Shown in pieces: positions 38,576-48,650 of a DNA stretch of 64,000 nucleotides. The notes under the pieces are model-generated. The model did no database searches. It was not told the DNA's origin and saw only the letters and a program-made list of their open reading frames with translations. Source of the DNA: Nymphaea colorata (lineage: Eukaryota > Streptophyta > Magnoliopsida > Nymphaeales > Nymphaeaceae); the NCBI RefSeq assembly GCF_008831285.2, contig NC_045145.1, positions 2,644,723 through 2,708,722 on the forward strand, written 5' to 3'. The translations under genes and the position numbers were made by a program. Position 1 is the first letter of the stretch; every line of letters starts with the position of its first letter.

Positions 38576-40117
38576 TTGGGATCTTCCAGAAGAACGAAGT
38601 CCCTACAGGAAACTCAGATTGAAACCAAACTTGGGGCGTCGCTTCATAATTACCAGTGTAGATCACTCTTCAACATAGTAGTGGTTGATGAACCAGAGAC
38701 CAGCTCTAGTTCAGATAGTGATTCCTCCTCCAACTCAAGTTCTAGTTCCTCGTCTGATGAGGAAATCCAAGTAAAGAGGAAAGGTAAGAGAGTTGAGCCT
38801 AGTGAAACACGAAAGGAAGAGACCTCGACCAAAGAAGAAAAGACAGAAGAGGCCGAATCTCTACATTCTATCCAGGATCCCCACAATGCTAACGCTATGC
38901 GTGTCCTTGGCCGCATTAACGGCCAAAAAGTCTTGATTCTGCTCGACAGCGGAGCAACCAACAATTTCCTCACCGAGGAAGCCGCTGAGAGGTGCAAGGT
39001 CACCCTCACTGAGAGCAGCCCACAGACTATAATCGTGGGAGGGGGTCATAGGCTCAAGTGCATACATGAGGGTAAAGGCATAGACGTCAGCATCAAGAAG
39101 AAGAATTTCAAAGTGGATTGCTTAGTCATTCCCTTGGAAGGAGTTGACTTGATTCTAGGTATGCCGTGGTTCCTGACTTGGAAGGATATTCGTTGGGATG
39201 TAAAGAACTTTGCTATGACTTTCATCCCAGAAGGAGAAGAGGAGTCGATTACACTTCAGGGACTTGCTAGCTCCACGCGTCCCAAAGCTGCATTGCGGTC
39301 CATCCAGCATGAGCAACCTGCCTGTTGGGTACTTACATTGGCTACGGATGTACCAGTATCTGAAGAGAAGGTGGAAGAACCAATTCCACCAAGAATTCAA
39401 ATGGTCCTAGACCAGTTTCCAGAAGTTTTCGATGAGCCCAAAGGCCTACCGCCAAAACGGGCATATGATCATCGTATCGTCCTTGTACAAGGTACAGAGC
39501 CTGTTAATGTCAGGCCGTATAGGTACGGGCATAGCCAGAAGGCGGAGATCGAATGCCTAGTCAAAGAGATGCTTGAAAGCGGCATTATTCGGCCCAGTTG
39601 CAGTCCTTTTTCTTCACCCGTTCTCTTAGTGAAGAAAAAGGATAACACTTGGCGATTCTGCATAGACTACAGGGCGTTGAATGAGGTGACCGTTAAGGAT
39701 CGGCACCCCATACCTGTAATTGACGAACTTTTAGATGAGTTGGCCGGCGCCACAATATTTTCAAAGATTGATCTCAGAGCCGGTTATCACCAGATTAGAA
39801 TGTTCGATGAAGATGTGTTGAAGACAACTTTCAGAACACATGATGGGCATTATGAGTTTCTTGTAATGCCCTTTGGCCTGACCAACACACCGGCTACCTT
39901 TCAGCGGTGTATGAATGATGTGTTCAGAGCTCACTTGAGAGACTTCATCCTAGTGTTTTTTGATGATATACTCATCTACAGTAAGGACGAAGAGCAACAC
40001 CAGAGGCATCTGGAAATCACTCTAGGCATCCTTCAGGAGCACCAATTTTTTGCGAAGATGTCCAAATGTAGTTTTGGACAATCTTCCATCGGATATTTCG
40101 GGCACATTGTGTCATAA
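38576..40117 (+). pseudogene. Protease and reverse transcriptase segment
   Basis: 513 codons up to the TAA at 40115. The first about 25 codons come from the leader repeat and are not real protein. The Ser/Glu-rich linker (codons 40-95) precedes the protease; the reverse transcriptase spans about codons 290-505. The polymerase active site FFDD is intact, unlike the intron-1 element. Confidence 0.9.
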
Positions 40118-40801
40118 GAGGGGGTTCGGGCAGACCCCGAAAAGTTGCACGCCATGGAAAAGTGGCCCCTGCCTAAGGACCTCAAAAGTCTACGAGGCTT
40201 TCTTGGATTGACTGGGTATTGCAGGAGATTTATACAGGAATACGGCATTATCGCTCAGCCCCTTACCCAAATGTTGAAGAAGGGAGCTTTCTCTTGGACT
40301 GAGAAGTCGAGAGTTGCCTTTGAGAAGCTTAAGGCAGCTCTAATGACCGCCCCAGTACTTACTCTCCCCGATTTCTCCAAAACTTTCACCATTGAGAGAG
40401 ATGCGTGTGAAGTCGGCGTTGGAGCAGTGCTAGGACAAGATGGTCATCCCATCGCATATATGTCGAAGGCCTTGACTAGCCGGGCCAAACCCCTCTCTAC
40501 ATATGAGAAGGAGTTGCTTGCGATCGTCATCGCGATGGAGAAGTGGCGTCCTTACTTGATTGGACGCAAGTTTATCGTCAGGACTGACCAGAACAGCCTA
40601 AAGTACATGTTGAAACAGCGTGTGTCTACCCCCACTCAGCAAAAATGGCTAGCAAAGCTCTTGGGGTATGACTTTGAAATAGAGTACAGGAAAGGTCCTG
40701 AGAACAAAGCAGCGGATTCTCTTTCCCGCTTGACTGAACAGTTGATGACTTCGTCTGTGGTGGAAACAGACATCTGGAATCGATTAGCCCATGACCAGTA
40801 G
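40118..40801 (+). pseudogene. RNase H segment
   Basis: The same frame continues after the TAA with RGFLGLTGYCRRF, the RNase H-like domain (ERDACEVGVG, STYEKELLAIV) and DSLSRLTEQL, ending at a TAG (40799-40801). Confidence 0.9.
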
Positions 40802-40867
40802 AATGATCAGTCTCTTAGGCTAATCAAAACTTCGGTTCAGCAGAACCCCGGATCCATACCCTTGTAG

Positions 40868-42055
40868 TCAGTCAAAGGGAATCTTTTGTATATGAAGGAC
40901 AAGGCTGTAGTCCCTCCTAACTCTGGGCTCAAGCAGGAACTTCTGCAACATTTTCATGATACCCCTGCGGCGGGTCATGAAGGGGTCGCTAAGACCCTCA
41001 GACGGATCAAAGCCCAATTCTGGTGGCGAGGTATCAAGGCGGAAGTACAAGACTATGTGAAAAAGTGTGTAGTCTGCCAGAGGGAAAAGTACGAGGCAAT
41101 CAAGCCTCCAGGTCATTTGAACCCTCTGCCTATACCAACCAAGCCATGGACTGATGTCACGATGGACTTTATCGACGTCATGCCCCGTTCAGAAGGAAAG
41201 GAGGCAGTGTTAGTTGTCGTGGATCGGCTCACGAAGTATAGTCACTTCGCCCCCTTGCCGAGATTATACCAAGGGCCACTTGTGGCCAACGTCTACCAAG
41301 AGTATATTGGCAAACTGCATGGAATGCCAGAGTCCGTCATTTGTGACCGAGACTCCATTTTCCTGAGTGCATTCTGGCAGGAATACATGAAGAATATGGG
41401 TACGATGTTAAACTTTAGTACCGCCCACCACCCTCAAACGGATGGGCAAAGCGAAATTATCAACCGGTCTTTGGAGACCTACTTACGGTGCTTCGCATGT
41501 GAACGACCATCTACTTGGGTGAAGTATCTACCTTGGGCAGAATGGTCGTACAACACGAGTCTTCACTCGTCTACTGGCATAACCCCTTACGAGGGTGTTT
41601 ATGGGTTTCCTCCTCCAGCAATACCGAGGTATGAAGGAGACACGGCAGAAGATGATGCGGTGGACTGTAAATTGCGCACGAGAGAAGAGGTTTTAGAATC
41701 CCTCAAGCAGAATATCCTCAAAGCGCAAAATCGCATGAAGCAAGTGTATGATAAGGGCAGGAAAGACCTGGAAATTGAGGTGGGCGACTATATGTGGCTT
41801 AAGAGGTTGCCTCTTAAGCAAAAATCCTTGATGAGTCAGCCCTATTCTAAGCTGTTACCTCGTTACTATGGACCCTATTCGGTGATTCAGAAGGTAGGGA
41901 AGGCCGCGTACAGGCTTGGTCTCCCAAGAACAGCGTTGGTACATCCAGTCTTCCATGTTACCAGGCTTAAGCCTCATCAGGATGATGTACCCACTTTGAT
42001 TGAGCAGGTACCGGATAGTTTGCCAACTCCCTACCGTATTCTCAAGCACAGGTAA
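40868..42055 (+). pseudogene. Integrase segment
   Basis: After a second TAG at 40865 the frame is open for 396 codons. It holds the zinc-binding HHCC domain, the full DDE catalytic core (VTMDFIDV, ICDRDSIF, TDGQSEIINR) and the C-terminal GPY/F-like region (RYYGPYSVIQKVG), and stops at TAA 42053 just before the chromodomain. Confidence 0.92.
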
Positions 42056-42426
42056 GTTCAACGGCAGGGGAGAACCAGGCATGAGGTGCTCGTAGAATGG
42101 GAAGGACCTGACAGGGGTAATTTTTGGGAAGAATTCGGGTCGATCGTTCTTCATTTTCCCTCTTCCAGCGCTCGAGGACAAGCGCAAGGTAGGGAGGGGG
42201 AATCTATTACAGATCAAATTCCAGGTCCTGACCCAGTAGAGACCGAGCAGGCCGAATCCAGTCGGCGGAAGAGGAAAGCGTCAGAGTTATGGGCTCGTTC
42301 TCTACGGCACATGGAAGTCTGTCCCAAGGAGGAGGATTTTGCACCAACGTCAGTTGCAGTGGGAAGAGTGGGAGGCGCAGCTGGGTCAGAAACGGTGCTT
42401 GAACAGGGTAAGTCTCAGGGTGTCTT

Positions 42427-45402
42427 TGGTTCCAGTGTTGGTCTCACCGAGCTAGTAGAGTCTAACCCAAGTGAGTCTGGTTTACGAGTCCCTTGAGACT
42501 AGCCAAGACCAAAGTCTTAGGCAAATGGTTCAATCAAACCTGACCGAGCCCTTGCATCCAGCAAACCGAAGTGAGGGCGGGTCCCCTCACGAGGTCCCCA
42601 CCTTGGGCTCCAAAAGGCTCAGGGGTTTGAACCTTTTATTTATGCGTTGGGCACTAGGCCCGAGTTTGTTTATAAGCATTTTAAGTTAGCAAGTAGGTTG
42701 TTTTCAACAAGTTTCGAAATAAGGACCTAGCCTAGCGGGTTTGTGCTTGGCGCCATTTCTAATTGGGATTTGGGTAGAGATCTAATCTGGATTGTGGATG
42801 GATCATTTAGGAAAAGTATATATTTTTTTGGATCTAGTTGGTGCCTTCTTCTCGACCACGGTGAAGTTGAGAGACCGCCATTGCTAAAGGGAAGGTTGAA
42901 TCCGATTTAGGATTCAACATCGACGGCTAAAAAGGTTGGTTTATTGATTTTAAGTACTTCTTCGTGAGTTGTGTTGAGATTGATCTAAGGGAAGGGCTTG
43001 TCGGCATCTTAGCTTTGCCCTTGGCATACCCAAGGTTAGAGCCGAGATTGACGGCTTAGTCACCTTGTAGATCTTCTTTTACACGTCTCGGAGGAGCCTT
43101 GTAATTGCTAGACTTAGCTTAGCCAACATTGCATGAGTTGTGACGGTAGTAAGAGCCCCGACTTCAAGCTTGAAGGCTTCGGACTCTTCCCCTTTCCCTT
43201 TCGGTCCAGCAGGTTAAAATCAAGCTGTTTCTCAAGATCTGGCCGTGGAAAGCCTGTACAAAAAGGCTAGCTAGAATCGCCCAGTCAAGAGCTACGCAAT
43301 ACTCAACTTCGGGCCAATTCCGACGGTTGAGTTGCGAGATTAGTTCCTTGCTGGTAATCGGCTGTACTCCGGCGTGTTCAGCAATTTCCGGCATCCTCCA
43401 TAGATTCCGGCGTCTTAGGACATTCTTGTCCTCGTGTGTGTAAAAGCCTGTGTTGAATTAAAAAGGGCAAATTGGTCTTGGGGAAGTCGCAGCTCAAACT
43501 AGACCGCTTTTCCTTCTTGGTGCGAGCTCACTTGAAGATCAGCTTGGACCATGTAAGTTCAATCATCTCTGTTGCTTTTGCCACGTGTCACCCATCCACC
43601 CATCTTCTCCAGCTAGAGTTCCAGCTGGCCCATCGTGTCCTCCTTCCGAAATCATCCAAGACCACGTCCCCCTAGCTTTTAGGACCCCTTGACGCCACCT
43701 CGCCCACCTTCCCTTTTACTAGGTCTTCACCCTGAGTCGCAGGCCACTCCAGCCGCCCATCTGTCCACGTGGCAGCATCCCCTTGCTCACGATCAGGTCC
43801 TCCTCCAGCTCGTCATCCACCTTTTCCACCTAGCCCTCTCGGCTTGCCACCTCACCCACGCTTGCCCCCACTTTGCGCGCCATTCCCCTCAATCGTGCCC
43901 CTCCTTTTCCTAACTTTTATCTCAAGTCCCTTAGGACTCGTCCAACTCTTGGCCACCTCTCCACTATCCTTAACCGCAGCCCATCGTGGCCCTTCATCTC
44001 GTTGACGTGTCACCATCTCCTTGCACTAGAGACCCACTCGAGCCACCTAGCCTCCTTATTCTTAGGCAGCCCACTTGGTCCGAGCCTAGTCCTAAGTCCA
44101 CTTGACTTAGTCTATTAGCTCGACTAGGATCAATTAGTTCAACCCTAATCCAGTTAGACTTGACCGAACCTCTTTGATAGTCAACCCATCTCCTCGTTTG
44201 ACCCAAACCGACTTGACTTAACCCCTCTTTCGCACCTAAGCCCTCTTATCCCTCGGCCTACCCCAGCCCGAGCCATCTCAACTTGACTCGCCTACCCATG
44301 GAGCCCCGCCAGTCCAAGCCAACCCCAGCCTTAGCTAGGGACCAGGTTCAGCCGGCGACGCTAGCGCCTCGCTAGCGACCCTCGGCCAGCACCTCGGCCG
44401 CGCTCCCTCCGCCGTCGGACATCTGCCGATGCCCGTGGCCGAGCCACTTCGGATAAAAGGCAGGTCGGCGCTGCCGCTATCGGCATTCGCCCCCCTCGTC
44501 CTGTTCGCGGCTTCTCGTTCACTCTCCCGGCGACAGGCGGTCGCCCTCTCTTCTCGGCACCCGGCAGCAGGTGGCTGCCCCGGTCGGCATTCCTCATCTA
44601 CCCGTCTTCCGTCAGCAGGCGGCATCCCGGCCGCGTCCTCAACGACAATCCGTTGCCATCCTCTCGGCGCTCAAGGCGACAGCAGGTCGTCTTCTTCTCG
44701 GCGCTCCGGCAGTAGGTGACTGTCCAGGCAGCAATCCCTGTCGGCCCGCAGCTCGACAGCAGAAGATTGGCTCGGCCATTTGCCCGCAGGTCTTCGCCCG
44801 ACAGCCAGCGGCTGTTCCGGCCACGTCCCGCCGACGTCCACCCAACAGCAGGAGGGTGTCCAGGCCGCGCGCTTCACGCCGGCCCGTAGCTGCATTGCTC
44901 GGGGATCGGTCTTCACCCCGTGGCTTCTTCGGCTCAGCCAAGGCTAGCCCTTGGCCGGTAAAGTCCTTAGTCTCTCTCGTAGATCCAGGGAGGGTGATCT
45001 TTGCTTTCTGTTTTAGGAAACCATCTAGTTTCTTTTCGTTGTTTTTTTAGCCCAAGGCTTCGGCCTAGCTCCTCACTGTGATACCTCGAGGGCCCTCTTG
45101 CCCGAGACACGATCACAAGGAGTAGACCACCCATTTGTTCGTTAGAGTAGTTTGCGTGGATGTATGGTTTGTATGAGTGAGCTGTGAGTGTTGCTCTGTA
45201 TCGCTCGCGTTTTTACAGCCTGTAACCCACTGTAGTTTTCTATAGTAGGTCTTGCCCGTAGTTAGGAATTTGAGAAAAGGGAATTCCGCACCGGTAATTC
45301 CAGTCCTAAGGGTTTTGCGTCGGGGTTTGTCCGGCCAGGTAGAATTAATTGTATTAATTTGCCTTAGGATTTTGGTTTCTGGAAGTACTCAAGAAGGTCT
45401 TG
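42427..45402 (+). repeat. Long GC-rich LTR copy (i), forward, truncated
   Basis: It probably starts TGGTTCCAGTG within the end of the pol frame, as such LTRs sometimes overlap the stop. It matches copies (ii) 48409-45403 and (iii) 52017 to about 48650, both inverted. About 310 bp are deleted at about 42840 relative to the other two. It ends at 45402, where sequence switches to the reverse strand of copy (ii). Many open frames on both strands recur in all three copies; they reflect GC-rich composition and are not genes. Confidence 0.75.
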
Positions 45403-48400
45403 GGACGTGGCCAGAACAGCCGCCGGCTGTCGGGCGAAGACCTGCGGGCAAATGGCCGAGACAATCTTCTGCTGCCGAGTAGCGGGCCGACGGGGATTGC
45501 TGCCTGGACAGTCGCCTACTACCGGAGCGCCGAGAAGAAGACGACCTGCTGTTGCCTTGAGCGCCGAGAGGATGGCAACGGATTGTTGCTGAGGACGCGG
45601 CCGGGATGCCGCCTGCTGACGGAAGACGGGTCGATGAGGAATGCCGACCGGGGCAGCCACCTGCTGCCGGGTGCCGAGAAGAGAGGGCGACCGCCTGTCG
45701 CCGGGAGAGTGAACGAGAAGCCGCGGACAGGACGAGGGGGGCGAATGCCGATAGCGGCAGCGACGACCTGCCTATTCTCCGAAGTGGCTCGGCCACGGGC
45801 GTCGGCTGATGTCCGACGGCGGGGGGAGCGCGGCCGAGGTGCTGGCTGAGGGTCGCTAGCGAGGCGCTAGTGTCGCCGGCTGAACCTGGTCCCTAGCTAA
45901 GGCTGGGGTTGGCTTGGACTGGCGGGGCTCTATGGGTAGGCCAGTCAAGTTGAGATGGCTCGGGCTGGGGTAGGCCGAGGGATAAGAGGGCTTAGGTGCG
46001 GAAGAGGGGTTAACCTAACTAGTAGGTGGGCTTGGTCGGGTGGCTTAGTGAACTCTTTGAAAGGTTAAGGTGAGGTTCGGTCGAGGAGACCTCGGTAACC
46101 GAATAGGGTAAGGGTAGGTCAAGAGGTTGAGCTCGGGTGAAGTCGGTTGGCTGAGTCACTCGAGGTGAGCTCGAGTCAACTAAGTGAGGCCTGATAGGGC
46201 TCGGGTTGACCGAGTTCCTAATGACTGAGAGGTGTAAAGTCAAGTCGGTTTGGGTCAAAGAGGTTCGGTCAAGTCTAACTGGATTAGGGTTGAACTAATT
46301 GATCCTAGTCGAGCTAATAGACTAAGTCAAGTGGACTTAGGACTAGGCTCGGACCAAGTGGGCTGCCTAGGAATTAGGAGGCTAGGTGGCTCGAGTGGGT
46401 CTCTAGTGCAAGGAGATGGTGACATGTCAACGAGAAGAAGGGCCACGATGGGCTGCGGTTAAGGATAGTGGAGAGGTGGCCAAGAGTTGGACGAGTCCTA
46501 AGAGGCTTGAGCTAAAAGTTAGGAAAAGGAGGGGCGCGATTGAGGGGAATGGCGCGCAAAGTGGGGGCGAGCGTGGGTGAGGTGGCAAGCCGAGAGGGCT
46601 AGGTGGAAAAGGTGGATGACGAGCTGGAGGGCGACCTGATCGTGAGCAAGGGGATGCTGCCACGTGGACAGATGGACGGCTGGAGTGGCCTGCGGCTCAG
46701 GGTGAAGACCTAGTAAAAGGGAAGGTGGGCGAGGTGGCGTCAAGGGGTCCTAAAAGCTAGGGGGACGTGGTCTTGGACGATTTCGGAAGGAGGACACGAT
46801 GGGCCAGCTGGAACTCGAGCTGGAGAAGATGGGTGGATGGGTGACACGTGGCAAAAGCAACGGAGAGGATTGAACTTACCTGGTCCAAGCCGATCTTCAA
46901 GTGAGCTCGCACCAAGAAGGAAAACCGGTCTAGTTTGAGCAGCGACTTCCCCTAGACCAATTTGCCCTTTTTAATTCAACACAGGCTTTTACACAGACGA
47001 GGACAAGAATGTCCTAAGACGCCGGAATCTATGGAGTATGCCGGCAGAACACGCCGGAGTACAGCCGATTACCGGCAAGGAACCAATCTCGCAACTCAAC
47101 CGTCGGAATTGGCCCGAAGTTGAGTATTGCGTAGCTCTTGACTGAGCGATTCTAGCTAGCCTTTTTGCACAGGCTTTCCACGGCCAGATCTTGAGAAACA
47201 GCTTGATTTTAACCTGCTGGACCGAAAGGGAAAGGGGAAGAGTCCGAAGCCTTCAAGCTTGAAGTCGGGGCTCTTACTACCGTCACAACTCATGCAATGT
47301 TGGCTAAGCTAAGTCTAGCAATTACAAGGCTCCTCCGAGACGTGTAAAAGAAGATCTACAAGGTGACTACGCCGTCAATCTCGGCTCTAACCTTGGGTAT
47401 GCCAAGGGCAAAGCTAAGATGCCGACAAGCCCTTCTCTTAGATCAATCTTAACACAACTCACGAAGAAGTACTTAAAATCAATAAACCAACCTTTTTAGC
47501 CGTCGATGTTGAATCCTAAATCGGATTCAACCTTCCCATTAGCAATGGCGGTCTCTCAACTTCACCGTGGTCAAGAAGAAGGCACCAACCTTGCTGTATT
47601 GTTGTTCGAAAGGGGAAGAAGCCGTGGACGAGGGAGGGATCACCGCCGGTTTGGAGGGAGATCCGCCGCAAGCCTTCTTTGCTTGAGTATCCACCGGAAT
47701 ATCTCCGATGCCCGAAGCCTTCAATGGAGGAAGAAGCGTCATAGGCCAAGGGGACGCGAGAGGATGAGAAGTATCCACCGGAATATCTCCGATGCCCGAA
47801 GCCTTCAATGGAGGAAGAAGCGTCGCAGGCCAAGGGGACGCGAGGGGATGATAAGTACCACACTCTCACGCTAGAGAGAGTCGATGATTGAACGTAGAAG
47901 ATGGAGATTCGCCTCTAGAACGAGGGAAAGAGAGACAAGCCTCACACGGAGGAGAGAGAGCACAAGCTCGCAAATGACCTCTATTACATAAAAATTCATA
48001 CAAACAACTAGATCCAAAACAATATATACATTTCCTAAATGATCCATCCACAATCCGGATTAGATCTCTACCCAAATCCCAATTACAAAGCACAAACCCG
48101 CTAGGCTAGGTCTTTATTTCGAAACTTGCTGAAAACAACCTACTTGCTAACTTAAATTGCTTATAAACAAACTCAGGCCTAGTGCCCAACGCATAAATAA
48201 AAGGTTCAAACCCCTGAGCCTTTTGGAGCCCAGGGTGGGGACCTCGTGAGGGGACCCGCCCTCACTTCGGTTTGCTGGATGCTAGGGCTCGGTCAGGTTT
48301 GACCGAACCATTTGCCTAAGACCTTGGTCTTGGCTAGTCTCAAGGGACTCGTATACCGGACTCACTTGGGTTAGACTCTACTAGCTCGGTGAGACCAACA

Positions 48401-48409
48401 CTGGAACCA
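45403..48409 (-). repeat. Long LTR copy (ii), reverse, truncated
   Basis: An inverted copy of (i), starting (minus sense) at 48409 and cut at 45403, which corresponds to about 44830 in copy (i). It holds an extra 84-bp tandem duplication (47688-47771 and 47772-47855) and about 200 bp (about 46000-46240) absent from copies (i) and (iii). Confidence 0.78.
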
Positions 48410-48650
48410 AAGACACCCTGAGACTTACCCTGTTCAAGTACCGTTTCTGACCCAGCTGCGCCTCCCACTCCTCCCACTGGAACTGACGTTGGTGCAGAAT
48501 CCTCCTCCTTGGGACAGACTTCCACGTGCCGTAGAGAACGAGCCCATAACTCTGACGGTTTCCTCTTCCGTCGACTGGATTCGTCCTGCTCGGTCTCTAC
48601 TGGGTCGGGACCTGGAATTTGGTCTGTAACAGGTCCACGCCCGGTTGGGC
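48340..48650 (-). pseudogene. Residual C-terminal tail of a second Gypsy copy
   Basis: In minus sense this has the same tail as 42210-42496 (TDQIPGPDPVETEQ ... LTELVESNPSE), between LTR copies (iii) and (ii). The element here is therefore an LTR pair with nearly the whole interior deleted. The junction lies at a short shared TTACAGA/TTACAGACC-like sequence. Confidence 0.75.

Larger units (their letters stand above)
38576..42496 (+). pseudogene. Gypsy chromovirus pol polyprotein, gag missing, four stops
   Basis: A single reading frame of 3.9 kb interrupted only by stops at 40115, 40799, 40865 and 42053, with no frameshift. Domains in order: Ser/Asp-rich linker; protease (LLDSGATNNF, about codon 122); reverse transcriptase ([31 protein letters not shown], about codon 461); connection and RNase H (RFIQEYG, ERDACEVGVGAVLG); integrase HHCC (AAGHEGVAKT ... 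CVVCQREK), core with Asp in MDFIDVMP, Asp in CDRDSIF and Glu in GQSEIINR; then VFHVTRLKPH and a C-terminal chromodomain-like part (HEVLVEWEGPDRGNFWEE). Catalytic residues look intact. The chromodomain points to a plant chromovirus, perhaps the Tekay/Del type. Gag, primer-binding site and a matching 5' LTR are not found. Confidence 0.93.
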
